Below are positions 42,806 through 50,877 of a stretch of DNA of 64,000 bases, in pieces. The DNA is taken from the NCBI GenBank assembly GCA_038888615.1, contig JAWAID010000001.1, positions 62,001 to 126,000 of the forward strand, written 5' to 3'. The translations under genes were made by a program, and so were the position numbers. The number at the start of each line of letters is the position of its first letter. Position 1 is the first letter of the stretch. Source of the stretch: Candidatus Korarchaeum sp. (lineage in GTDB: Archaea; Korarchaeota; Korarchaeia; Korarchaeales; Korarchaeaceae). A model generated the notes under the pieces. The model worked only from the letters and a program-made list of their open reading frames with translations, was not told the origin of the DNA and did not search any database.

Positions 42806-44757
42806 GAAAGGTCTTCAGAGAGCTGAAAGGACTTGATGAAGTTAAGGAGCTCGTGATGAAGTACGAGAGACCAAGGAGAATTGAAAGGGTCCTTATCTGG
42901 AATGCACTAGGGAGAGTAATAGCGGAGGACGTTGTCTCGAGCGTAGACGTGCCTAGCTTCGATAGAGCCACGGTAGATGGTTACGCCGTCAGGGCGGAGG
43001 ACACCTTCTGGGCGGACGAGGATAATCCGGTGGAGCTGAAGGTAGTAGGAGGGGCTTCCGCAGGTCACCCTTTCCTGGGAGAGGTCAGGAGGGGAGAAGC
43101 CGTGGAGGTAGCGACGGGTGCACCGATCCCCAGAGGAGCTAACGCCGTAGTGAGGGAGGAGTTTACCTCGAGGAGGGGTGATGGGATCATCGTTAGGAGG
43201 GCCGTCTCCCCAAGTGAGAACGTCCAGGGAGCTGGTTCAGATATCAGAATAGGAGAGACCCTCGTCTACAGAGGTACGGTGCTTTCACCCAGGGAGCTGG
43301 GGGTCCTAGCAGCCGCGGGGATCAGGGAGGTGAGTGTGTTAGCTAAGCCCAGGGTGGGGATATTCTCGACGGGCGATGAGATAGTGCAGCCTGGGGAGAG
43401 GTTGGAGTACGGGAAGATATACGATGTTAACTCATCAACGCTCTTCTCATCGGTGATAGAGGATGGTGGAGATCCTGTTTTCCTCGGGATACTACCTGAT
43501 GATTACGAGTCGATTAAGAGGGCTTTGAGTGAGAGCCTAATTGAGAACGACCTCTTACTGATCTCGGGGAGCACTAGCGTCGGAGCGGGGGATGTCATGT
43601 ACAGGGTACTGGAGGAACTCGGTCCTCCGGGAGTGCTCGTGCACGGCATAGCCATTCACCCAGGTAAGCCTACCGTTATCGCTGAGGCACGGGGAAAGCT
43701 CATAATAGGGCTCCCAGGATACCCGACGAGCTGCCTCACGGTGTACAGGGAAGTGGTATCTCCGTTGATCAGGAGGTGGAGCCGCAAGCCTTCAGGAGCT
43801 GAGGGGGAAGTGATAGCTAAGGCTGCTGAGAGGATCCACGGGGAGAGAGGGAGGAGGGACCTCATGCCGGTCCACGTGGTGAAGGATGAGGAGCTCCTCG
43901 TCTTCCCGGTCCCTACGGGTTCCGAAGCCATATCGACTCTCTCGAGAGCTGACGGTTACATCGTGATGGATGAGCTCAGGGAGATCGTTGAGGAAGGCGA
44001 GGAAGTTAGGGTGAAGCTATTCGTGGATAGGATAGCGGATCTATCTGTGATAGGGAGCCACTGCTTAGGATTGGAGGCTATTCTAGCTGAATTGAGGGAT
44101 CGCGGCTCCTCAGTCAAATTCGTACCTGTAGGGTCCTATGGAGGATTCAGGGCCGTAGCTAGAGGTGAGGCCGATATCTCAGGAGTCCACGCACTGGATC
44201 CTGAGACGATGAAGTATAACGTGCCTTTCCTGAGGAGGTTCTCCTTGGAGGGCAAAGCTCTGTTATTGAGAGGATACGAGAGAGTTCAGGGCTTGATCGT
44301 CAAGAAGGGGAATCCGAAGGGGATTAGGGGGATAAGGGATCTCATCGAGAGGGATGATGTCATACTGATGAATAGGAACAGGGGTTCCGGAACCAGGATA
44401 CTGCTCGATTACCTGTTGAGGAGGGAGGCTGAGAGCCTGGGAATGAGCTTTGAGGAGGTCACGAGTAACATCTTGGGTTACTGGAGCGAAGCGAAGTCCC
44501 ATAACGCAGTCGCTGCAGCTGTGAAGAACGGAGTCGCTGACGTTGGGATCGGTATAGAGGTGGTAGCAAGGCTTTACGATCTAGATTTCATCCCTCTAGT
44601 GGAGGAGAACTACGATTTTCTCGTGAGAAGGGCCTCTCTAAGGAAAAAAGCCGTTGAGGATTTCTTAGAGGTGCTAAAGGACCCTGAGATCAGGAGGAGG
44701 ATAAACTCGATAAGCGGACTCAGGGCTCATGAGGACATGGGCTCCCCACTCACTTGA
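42802..44757 (+). CDS. moeA: MoeA fused to a periplasmic-binding-protein-like domain
   Basis: 651 residues from TTG 42802, supported by AGGAGGTGG eight bases upstream. The first about 410 residues repeat the MoeA plan (VDVPSFDRATVDGYAV, EVATGAPIPRGANAV, SGSTSVGAGDVMYR, IHPGKPTVIA, GLPGYPTS). The last about 235 residues form a PBP-like domain with IGSHCLGLEAIL, NRGSGTRILLDYLL, SHNAVAAAVKNGVADVGIG, seen in MoeA/LysR-type fusions. The extra domain may sense molybdate/tungstate or a cofactor precursor; its ligand is not established. Confidence 0.9.
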   Translation: MRKVFRELKGLDEVKELVMKYERPRRIERVLIWNALGRVIAEDVVSSVDVPSFDRATVDGYAVRAEDTFWADEDNPVELKVVGGASAGHPFLGEVRRGEAVEVATGAPIPRGANAVVREEFTSRRGDGIIVRRAVSPSENVQGAGSDIRIGETLVYRGTVLSPRELGVLAAAGIREVSVLAKPRVGIFSTGDEIVQPGERLEYGKIYDVNSSTLFSSVIEDGGDPVFLGILPDDYESIKRALSESLIENDLLLISGSTSVGAGDVMYRVLEELGPPGVLVHGIAIHPGKPTVIAEARGKLIIGLPGYPTSCLTVYREVVSPLIRRWSRKPSGAEGEVIAKAAERIHGERGRRDLMPVHVVKDEELLVFPVPTGSEAISTLSRADGYIVMDELREIVEEGEEVRVKLFVDRIADLSVIGSHCLGLEAILAELRDRGSSVKFVPVGSYGGFRAVARGEADISGVHALDPETMKYNVPFLRRFSLEGKALLLRGYERVQGLIVKKGNPKGIRGIRDLIERDDVILMNRNRGSGTRILLDYLLRREAESLGMSFEEVTSNILGYWSEAKSHNAVAAAVKNGVADVGIGIEVVARLYDLDFIPLVEENYDFLVRRASLRKKAVEDFLEVLKDPEIRRRINSISGLRAHEDMGSPLT

Positions 44758-44774
44758 GGATCGCTTAAGTGAGG

Positions 44775-45290
44775 TCACCTCTTTCCTCTAGCTATAGCGA
44801 TTAGATGAGGCGACTCCGGTATTATGAGCTTCTCTAAAGCAAGTTCAACGGCCTCAGGAGATCCGGGAAGGAGGAACACGAGGGATCCTGAGTGAACCCC
44901 TCCCGTCGCTCTGCTAGCTATAGCCGGGCTTCCTATCCTCGAGTAACTGAGCCACCTGAATATCTCCCCGAACCCGGGGAGTTCCTTGTCCAGTAGGGGT
45001 CTTATCGTTTCAGGGGTGACATCCGATGGACTCAATCCGGTCCCGCCGCAGAATATTATGACATCGGAGTCCTCCGCTGCTCTAACGAGTGATCTTCTGA
45101 TGGCCTCCCTATCATCCGGGATCACCTCCTTCCTGATCACATGGTTTCCAGATCTCTCTACGAGCTCGATAGCCAGCTTACCGGTGATATCTTCCTTACC
45201 ACTGTCGATCGATCTTGAAGTGCTGACGATGAATATGGAGTAACTGAGCTCGGAAGGAGCTCCTCTCCTGTGCTCCTCTGGGACCCCCAT
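44775..45290 (-). CDS. moaB: Molybdenum cofactor protein MoaB
   Basis: 171 residues with the MoaB/MogA fold: SIFIVSTSRS at the N-terminus, IIFCGGTGLSPSDVTPETIRPLL and LPGSPEAVELALEKLIIPE. It adenylates molybdopterin before metal insertion by MoeA. Convergent with the moeA pair 18 bases away, forming a tungsten/molybdenum cofactor group with AOR and moaD 8 kb upstream. Start taken at ATG 45290; an internal start around residue 17 is possible. Confidence 0.88.
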   Translation of the reverse strand: MGVPEEHRRGAPSELSYSIFIVSTSRSIDSGKEDITGKLAIELVERSGNHVIRKEVIPDDREAIRRSLVRAAEDSDVIIFCGGTGLSPSDVTPETIRPLLDKELPGFGEIFRWLSYSRIGSPAIASRATGGVHSGSLVFLLPGSPEAVELALEKLIIPESPHLIAIARGKR

Positions 45291-45343
45291 AGGGGGACAT
45301 TGGTAAACACGATTTTAAAATCCTGAGCACCTTAGTCACATGG

Positions 45344-45784
45344 ATGAGGAGTAGAATAACGCCGGGGTTACAGGAGTACCTCACAGCTATATATAAGCTT
45401 CAGAAGGGCAATAATAGAGCGGTTAGAGCGAAGGAACTTGCCGAGGAGCTGGGTGTCACCCTGCCCAGTGTGACAGATGCCTTGAGGAAGCTATCGGAAG
45501 CGGGGCTCATCAACTACAGGAGGTACAATGAGGTGAGCCTTACTGACGCAGGGGAGAAGTCCGCGTTGTTGATTCTAGATAAGGAGACCATCTTCTACGA
45601 TTTCCTGAGGAACATATTAGGCATAGAGGAGGAGTTAGCTAAGGAGGAGGCTTGTTGGATAGAACACGGAGTTAGTTGGGAGAGCGCTGAGAGATTGAGG
45701 CTATTTATTGAGTTCCTTAGGGAAAATATTGGAAATATAAATCTAAGATTTAGAAAATTCATTGAGGAAAGAGGGTACAAGTAA
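45344..45784 (+). CDS. DtxR/MntR-family metal-dependent regulator
   Basis: 146 residues. Winged helix (residues 5-65: YLTAIYKLQ, VRAKELAEELGVTLPSVTDALRKL, GLINYRRYNEVSLTDAG) followed by a helical dimerisation domain with EEACWIEHGVSWESAERL, containing the C-x-x-E-H type metal ligands of DtxR proteins. Represses genes in response to Fe or Mn. No SH3-like third domain. Divergent from moaB, close to ferredoxin. Confidence 0.85.
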   Translation: MRSRITPGLQEYLTAIYKLQKGNNRAVRAKELAEELGVTLPSVTDALRKLSEAGLINYRRYNEVSLTDAGEKSALLILDKETIFYDFLRNILGIEEELAKEEACWIEHGVSWESAERLRLFIEFLRENIGNINLRFRKFIEERGYK

Positions 45785-45883
45785 CCGTTTCTATGGTAAT
45801 TTACTCTCGGGAGAGTCAGTCCACGTGAGAAGTTAAATGTTAAATTAAACCTGGATCACAGTCAGTCAGCCGGAGGTGTCGGC

Positions 45884-46111
45884 ATGCCTAAGTACGTAAT
45901 CGAGCAGGATAGGGAGAGCTGCATAGCGGATGGTGTCTGCGCATCCCTCTGCCCGGACAACTGGATAATAGAGGACGATGGGCTAGCATCACCCGTTAAG
46001 AAGGAACTAGATGACCTAGGTTGCAATATGGAGGCTGCTCAAGCGTGCCCGGTCAACATAATCCACATATACGAGGTCCAGCCGGATGGTTCTAAGAAGC
46101 AACTCATCTAA
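45884..46111 (+). CDS. fdx: Pyrococcus-type 4Fe-4S ferredoxin with Asp ligand
   Basis: 75 residues. The cluster motif CIADGVCASLC places Asp where a fourth cysteine is usual, as in Pyrococcus furiosus ferredoxin (CIGDAICASLC); the remaining ligand is in CPVNII, and the pair C48 and C56 may form the known disulfide. Electron acceptor for AOR and other oxidoreductases. Ribosome-binding site GGAGGTG before ATG; the mRNA ends in a T-run near 46128-46136. Confidence 0.9.
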   Translation: MPKYVIEQDRESCIADGVCASLCPDNWIIEDDGLASPVKKELDDLGCNMEAAQACPVNIIHIYEVQPDGSKKQLI

Positions 46112-46139
46112 GGATAAAAACACCCTCCTATTTTTTGAT

Positions 46140-46463
46140 GGGGGCGGTGGGCCCCCCCAAGGTGGAGCGGACGCATGAACACCTCCTTTTTCCCCCGATC
46201 CCCTCCCCCCGGTTGACCAGCAGCGCCGGACGTCCACCTTAGGGCTGCTCCCTTCCGGGCCTGACCCGTTTCGGTGGCTAAGGTGATCTCCCCATCCCTC
46301 CGGATGGGTAATCACCACCGCCGACCCGCCGGTACCGAAGCTCACGGGGTTAGGGGGAGCGGAGGCTATCACGCGCACCGCTCGCCCTCGGGAGTTGCTG
46401 ACCCCGGCATTAGCCTTCCGGTAGAGGGGACGGCTACTCCCCCGGTCCTCCCCCACCGCCCCC
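46140..46463 (-). ncRNA. SRP 7S RNA
   Basis: The minus strand begins GGGGGCGGTGGG and ends GGGCCCACCGCCCCC, pairing end to end. The domain IV hallmark GGTCAGGCCCGGAAGGGAGCAGCC (46235-46260 region on the minus strand) with its GGAA tetraloop and AGCAGCC asymmetric loop is present, and the flanking stems form the long archaeal SRP rod. Length about 324 bases is normal. A promoter element ATTTTTAAAG at 46481-46490 sits 23 bases upstream. Confidence 0.93.
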
Positions 46464-46480
46464 TCTTATTACCAATTGAC

Positions 46481-46490
46481 CTTTAAAAAT
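46481..46490 (-). promoter_or_regulatory. TATA box for SRP RNA
   Basis: ATTTTTAAAG on the minus strand, centred 23 bases before the 5' end of the SRP RNA at 46463. It overlaps the last codons of rpiA. Confidence 0.6.
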
Positions 46491-47169
46491 AACATCTACC
46501 CAGCTTCCTGACCTCAGCACCGCTCGCGGCGTAAACGCAATCAGCTAGATCATTGAATATACCGACCTCAACGACGCCAGGTATCCTTTTGATCTCCCTC
46601 TCCAGGGATAGAGGGTCTTCGAGAGGAGGACACCTCAGATCAACTATGAAGTTACCGTTGTCCGTCACGAAGGGGGAGCCCCCGCTCACCCTGAGCTCCG
46701 CGTCACAGTTAAGTTCTTTTCTCAGATTATCGATGGTCCAACGGACCCCGTATGGGAGTACCTCAACGGGGAGGGCCCTTTTAGAGCACAACCTCTCGAC
46801 TAACTTAGTGTGATCCACGATCACTACGTAAACCTCGCTGTTGGACGCGAGCACCTTTTCCCTGAGCAGAGCACCACCACCTCCCTTCAGGAGGCTCAGG
46901 TTCCTATCGACCTCATCGGCCCCATCGATAGTTACCTCAGGCCTCTCCCTATCCGGATACACCACTTTGAGGCCGAAGCTCCTTGCGATCCCCTCTATCT
47001 GCCTCGAGGAGGGAATCACGGAGAGTCTCGAAGCATGCTCCGATTTAGCTAGTTCCTCAACGAATACCGCTACAGTGGACCCTGAGCCTAATCCGAGGAG
47101 ATCAACCCCTCTTACCAGCTCCAAGGCCTCTCTAGCTGCAACCCTCTTCTCCACCTCGACATCGGACAT
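46483..47169 (-). CDS. rpiA: Ribose-5-phosphate isomerase A
   Basis: 228 residues. GLGSGSTVAVFVEEL, DGADEVDRNL and KGGGGALLREKVLAS are the RpiA active-site segments, with the C-terminal IGVFNDLADCVY-like region. It interconverts ribose 5-phosphate and ribulose 5-phosphate for nucleotide synthesis, working with the nearby hexuloisomerase-type route. Starts directly after the TGS GTPase stop; part of one minus-strand run with aMBF1. Confidence 0.92.
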   Translation of the reverse strand: MSDVEVEKRVAAREALELVRGVDLLGLGSGSTVAVFVEELAKSEHASRLSVIPSSRQIEGIARSFGLKVVYPDRERPEVTIDGADEVDRNLSLLKGGGGALLREKVLASNSEVYVVIVDHTKLVERLCSKRALPVEVLPYGVRWTIDNLRKELNCDAELRVSGGSPFVTDNGNFIVDLRCPPLEDPLSLEREIKRIPGVVEVGIFNDLADCVYAASGAEVRKLGRCYF

Positions 47170-48336
47170 TCAACTCACCACGATCTCCACTACGTCCCCA
47201 TCCTCTAAGAGGAAATCCGATCCCACCTTCATAGGTGAGTAGGGGAGTCTGTCGGCCCAGACCTTAGCGTACTTGAACCTCTCCTTGAAAGATTCGTGTA
47301 TGAACTCAGCTAAATCCATCACGCTAGAGTTCCTAGGCAATATAACCGCCCTGTCTGATGGTAGCTTCTCGCTCCTAGATCTCGTGAACACCCTTATGAG
47401 TCCAAGCTCCTTGAGGATCATCTCGCCCAGCTCATCCCTTGAGGGGAGCTGAGTTGGAGATGCTACTACCCCTATCACCTTGTTTCCGTACTTCTCCCTC
47501 ACCTCGTAGATTAGATCGAGATCCTCAAGGATGTCCGATTTCGTGAGGAAGATTATAGCTGGTTTATAGCTCTTCTCCCCGAATATAGCTTCCTCAACAT
47601 CATCCAATTTGACCGATCCCTCTATCTCAACCCAGGCCCTGTCTATCCCAAACTGTAGCAGTAGTTCCCTCACTTCCCTCTCGGAGCAGTCTAAGAGTCT
47701 TCCCTTGTTTATTATTATTAGGGTAGGGGCTGCTCTGCTCCTCTTTATCCTGACCCTCCCAGCGGGCCTCTCGAACGATATCTCCCTGGACTCCAGGAAG
47801 CTGAATATCCTCGCCAGTGACTCGACGGGTTCCTCCAATGAGCTCACGGTTATCCCCAAGACATCCGAGTTCTTCGCTAGAGCGATAGCTAGATTTGTAG
47901 GACCACCTTGAGCTTCTAGTATCAAGGGTGGGGCTTCTACTATCTGTATCTGCGCCCCTCGGAAGTCCATCATCCCCTCAATAGGCTTCATCGTGGTGAA
48001 GGGATTTGGGGATATCTCAGGCTTAGCGTTCGTTAGTCTCGCTAGTAAAGTGCTTCTTCCTGAGTTCGTGAATCCTATAAGTACTAATTGAGCTGCTCCT
48101 CTCTTCTCAACCATCAAGGAGACTCCCTTAGATTTCTTAGCATATCTCTTTCTCTCTATCTCCTCTTTAAGCTCAGATATCCTCCTCTTAATGAACTTCT
48201 CCATCTTCTCAGTTCCCTTGTGTTTAGGTATCAGCGAATAGAACTCCTTGAGCTTCTGAAGCTTCTCCTCAGGCGTCTTCGCTTTAGAGTACTCCTCCCA
48301 CTTAGCCTGAGCCTCAGGTGGGAGGTTAGTCGGCAT
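47170..48336 (-). CDS. DRG-like TGS-domain GTPase with Arg in the P-loop
   Basis: 388 residues. Helical N-terminal domain (1-80), then the G domain: G1 GFTNSGRST near residue 87, G3-like VEAPPL, G4 TKSD and a second NKG, and a C-terminal TGS domain (about 320-385) ending YSPMKVGSDFLLEDGDVVEIVVS. The usual G1 Lys (GKS) is Arg (AGA codon) here, and G3 lacks the DxxG form. Overlaps the aMBF1-like gene by 11 bases. DRG GTPases associate with ribosomes; hydrolytic capacity here is uncertain. Confidence 0.8.
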   Translation of the reverse strand: MPTNLPPEAQAKWEEYSKAKTPEEKLQKLKEFYSLIPKHKGTEKMEKFIKRRISELKEEIERKRYAKKSKGVSLMVEKRGAAQLVLIGFTNSGRSTLLARLTNAKPEISPNPFTTMKPIEGMMDFRGAQIQIVEAPPLILEAQGGPTNLAIALAKNSDVLGITVSSLEEPVESLARIFSFLESREISFERPAGRVRIKRSRAAPTLIIINKGRLLDCSEREVRELLLQFGIDRAWVEIEGSVKLDDVEEAIFGEKSYKPAIIFLTKSDILEDLDLIYEVREKYGNKVIGVVASPTQLPSRDELGEMILKELGLIRVFTRSRSEKLPSDRAVILPRNSSVMDLAEFIHESFKERFKYAKVWADRLPYSPMKVGSDFLLEDGDVVEIVVS

Positions 48337-48889
48337 TCTCCCTCTTCCTCCTCTTATCCTTGACCTCCACGATCTCCCCCAACGTGATGCTCCTGTAAGT
48401 TACTTGCTGCGACGCTGAGCTAACTACCTGCATCCTCTCAGGGTTCCTCTGTATTATCGAGACCTCTAGAAGCTTCTCTATGTTCCTAGCCAGTTCGTAG
48501 CTTGGGACTACCCTCTCGGACTCTATGTTCCTGAGGAGAGATGCTTTTATGTTGAGACTCGCGGCTACCTGCTCTATGGATAATCCTAAGGATTCCCTAG
48601 CCTCCCTTACCTTCCTACCATAATCTTCCACCAGCTCTACCTCCGCTTCCTTCCTCTCCCTTCTCGGGATACTGACCTCCTTAGGAAGTCTCCTCTTTTG
48701 CTTAGCCTGGGGGACTTCCTTTATTTGAGTCTCCGGTACCCTCTCATCCGCTTTCTTACCTTTCTTTATCTTCTTCGCACACTTACCGCATAAGGACGCT
48801 TTGTAACCGTCTAGATCAACTATCACTGGCCTACCATGGAAGGTCCCCCCGCAGAGCTCGCATACATAGACTTCCCCTGACAAGTTCAC
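48326..48889 (-). CDS. aMBF1-like factor: zinc ribbon plus helix-turn-helix
   Basis: 187 residues from GTG 48889; the longer frame gives a spurious hydrophobic leader. A zinc ribbon (CELCGG ... CGKC, residues 7-41) is followed by a charged linker and a Cro/C1-type HTH (RESLGLSIEQVAASLNIKASLLRNIE) and tail. This is the plan of archaeal MBF1, a transcription/translation-associated bridging factor. Divergent from alpha-NAC, a pairing that fits its proposed ribosome link. Confidence 0.82.
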   Translation of the reverse strand: MNLSGEVYVCELCGGTFHGRPVIVDLDGYKASLCGKCAKKIKKGKKADERVPETQIKEVPQAKQKRRLPKEVSIPRRERKEAEVELVEDYGRKVREARESLGLSIEQVAASLNIKASLLRNIESERVVPSYELARNIEKLLEVSIIQRNPERMQVVSSASQQVTYRSITLGEIVEVKDKRRKRENAD

Positions 48890-48944
48890 CAACTCCCGAT
48901 AGAGGTACGAAAGCTTTAGATTAATCTTTAGGTCAGCTAACCCG

Positions 48945-49301
48945 ATGAGGAGGATAAAGCCCAGGGATATTGATAAGATGATGAGGAGCATGGGGATCCA
49001 TGTTGAGAGCGTAGAAGCGACCGAGGTACTGATAAAACTGAGTTCAGGGGACTCAATAGTGATAAGGGACCCCCAGGTCTCCCTGATGAGGGTAGGTGGT
49101 GAGGAGGTCTACCAGGTCATGGGGAGATCCGAGAGAGTGGGCAGTTCAGCTATCGAACACCCCTACTCACCCTCTGAGGACGACATCAGCCTGGTAGCCT
49201 CACAGGCGGGAGTCGACTTCGAGACCGCCAGGAGGGCCCTCATCGAGACGCGTGGCGATCTAGCTGAGGCAATCGTGAGGTTGAAGGAGGGTAGATCTTG
49301 A
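48945..49301 (+). CDS. nac: Nascent polypeptide-associated complex protein (alpha-NAC)
   Basis: 118 residues. NAC beta domain (residues 20-75: VEATEVLIKLSSGDSIVI, DPQVSLMRVGGEEVYQV) and a C-terminal UBA domain (EDDISLVASQAGVDFETARRALIETRGDLAEAIVRL). Archaeal NAC is a homodimer that contacts nascent chains at the ribosome exit. Standard length. Its stop overlaps the HIT gene start by 4 bases. Confidence 0.92.
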   Translation: MRRIKPRDIDKMMRSMGIHVESVEATEVLIKLSSGDSIVIRDPQVSLMRVGGEEVYQVMGRSERVGSSAIEHPYSPSEDDISLVASQAGVDFETARRALIETRGDLAEAIVRLKEGRS

Positions 49302-49807
49302 GCTTAAGGAGGCTGTGGGCAGTCTGGAGGATGCCCTACATAAAGCTACTGGCGAGCGAGGGTGAGAAGGAGTGCATCTTCTGCACCCTCCCTAGGGAGG
49401 GTAGGGATAGGGATAACCTGATACTCCACAGATCAAACCTCTCGTTCATCATCCTCAACAAGTACCCTTACAACCCGGGTCACCTCATGGTCGCTCCATA
49501 TAGGCATGTAGCTAACTTAGATGAGCTGGAGGACGAGGAGCTCATGGACGTGATGGAGCTCCTCAGGCTTTCCGTTAGGATCCTCAGGAGGGCGATGGGT
49601 CCTGATGGTTTCAACATAGGTATGAATATCGGTAGAGCTGCTGGTGCTGGCTTCGAGGGACATATACATATACACGTCGTCCCTAGGTGGGTGGGAGATG
49701 CCAACTTCATGCCGATACTCGGCAATACGAAGGTTATCAGTGAGGCGTTATCTAACACTTACGATGAGCTGAAGAAAGTGCTGAACGGCATGGGGGGAAC
49801 TAAGTAA
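49298..49807 (+). CDS. HIT-family nucleotide hydrolase/phosphorylase
   Basis: 169 residues. An N-terminal CIFCTLP zinc-type pair, LIVAPYRH-like LMVAPYRHVANL and the histidine triad GHIHIHVVPRW near residue 123. HIT enzymes hydrolyse or transfer nucleotidyl groups, e.g. diadenosine polyphosphates or AMP conjugates; substrate unknown. TTG start overlapping alpha-NAC. Confidence 0.9.
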   Translation: MSLRRLWAVWRMPYIKLLASEGEKECIFCTLPREGRDRDNLILHRSNLSFIILNKYPYNPGHLMVAPYRHVANLDELEDEELMDVMELLRLSVRILRRAMGPDGFNIGMNIGRAAGAGFEGHIHIHVVPRWVGDANFMPILGNTKVISEALSNTYDELKKVLNGMGGTK

Positions 49808-49836
49808 TCTTTATTTATTCGGGTGCTGGTTAGTCG

Positions 49837-49910
49837 GGGGCCGTGGTCTAGCTAGGTAGGATGCCGGCCTTGGGAGCCGGAGGTCCCGGGTTCAAATCCC
49901 GGCGGCCCCA
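49837..49910 (+). tRNA. tRNA-Pro (anticodon TGG)
   Basis: Acceptor GGGGCCG/CGGCCCC, anticodon loop CTTGGGA between CCGGC/GCCGG, T-arm CCCGGGTTCAAATCCCGG, discriminator A. No encoded CCA. Confidence 0.93.
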
Positions 49911-50219
49911 TCCTCCTTGAATCGATTGCAGAGTGCTTAGAATGATTCACAGGTGATGCCCTCTACGGAGGGCTTCCATTTTGAGGCGTTCATGAATGAC
50001 TTCAATGACTCTTTAATCGGAGGTCCTTCATTGACCCTAACAAGCATTAAAATCCCGAGAGGCGCATCCTCGACTCAGTTTTTCGGTTCTTCCCCTCACA
50101 ACGAGTATCGGGGGGCTCATGGTGTTCGAAGCCACGGAAGTCCTCTGAGGAAATTTGAATGAGATGCCCCCAATAGAAAAGCTTATTTGATTTTAGTGTA
50201 TAAAGTCAATTGGTAGCGA
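49911..50219. other. Intergenic spacer between tRNA-Pro and tRNA-Thr
   Basis: About 310 bases. It contains the inverted repeat CCCTC-TACG-GAGGG (49959-49971) and A/T-rich sequence at 50175-50210 near the tRNA-Thr 3' end, probably its terminator region (minus strand). No supported gene. Confidence 0.4.
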
Positions 50220-50294
50220 AGCCCCGGGCGGGATTCGAACCCGCGACCTGCCGCTTACGAGGCGGCCGCTCCGACCGGGCTGAGCTACCGGGGC
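50220..50294 (-). tRNA. tRNA-Thr (anticodon CGT)
   Basis: Minus-strand cloverleaf: acceptor GCCCCGG/CCGGGGC, long D-loop AGCTCAGCCCGGTCGGAG, anticodon loop CTCGTAA between CCGCC-like stems, T-arm GCGGGTTCGAATCCCGC, discriminator T. A paralogue of the tRNA-Thr(TGT) at 38.6 kb, nearly identical outside the D-loop and anticodon. Confidence 0.92.
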
Positions 50295-50334
50295 CCTGAT
50301 GAGAGGGTGTCCTCCTAAATAAACTTTAACTCGG

Positions 50335-50877
50335 ATGATGGGTATGGTGAACGAGGAGCTAATAGTCCTTGCGTTGGCTGTGATCACGAAGGATCTGGAG
50401 CTAGCCAGGAGAATCGTTGAAATAGCGAGGGACGATGTGGTTGAGGAGGGGGAGATGCAGGAAGCGCTGAAGCTATCCGTGACGAACTTGAGGGTCATGC
50501 TATACCAGATGCAGGATTCAAACTTGGTGGTCCAGCTGGGAGCGAAGGAGGATGGTAACGGGAACTACATGTCATTCTGGAGGATAAATAAGGACATCGC
50601 TAGGTCCTTCCTTATCAGAAAGCTGAGGAAGACTAAGAGTGAGTTGATCAGGAGGAGGGAAGAGGACCTATCCGGGGAGTATTACGTGTGCGCGGCGGAT
50701 CCTTCTCACGCTAGGTTGAGTTTCGATGATGTGATCAGGAACATGGAGGGGGGCTCCTCCACGTGTCCGGTATGCGGCGCGATGCTGGAGCCCGTGAACA
50801 GGGAAGAGGTGATAAGTTTAATAGATTCCATGGTGAAGCTGATAGATGAAGCGATAAGTGCTCTGGAAGAAGGATGA
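50335..50877 (+). CDS. tfe: Transcription factor E alpha subunit (TFE)
   Basis: 180 residues (a start at ATG 50344 is equally good). Winged helix in the first 85 residues (LSVTNLRVMLYQMQDSNLV, SFWRINKD), a charged helical linker, then a zinc ribbon-like part with YYVCAADPSHARLSFDDV and CPVCGAMLEP. TFE stabilises the open complex with RNA polymerase and TBP/TFB. The first knuckle shows Cys then His after six residues instead of CxxC. The DUF2110-like gene overlaps its stop by 4 bases, as in other archaea. Confidence 0.85.
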   Translation: MMGMVNEELIVLALAVITKDLELARRIVEIARDDVVEEGEMQEALKLSVTNLRVMLYQMQDSNLVVQLGAKEDGNGNYMSFWRINKDIARSFLIRKLRKTKSELIRRREEDLSGEYYVCAADPSHARLSFDDVIRNMEGGSSTCPVCGAMLEPVNREEVISLIDSMVKLIDEAISALEEG

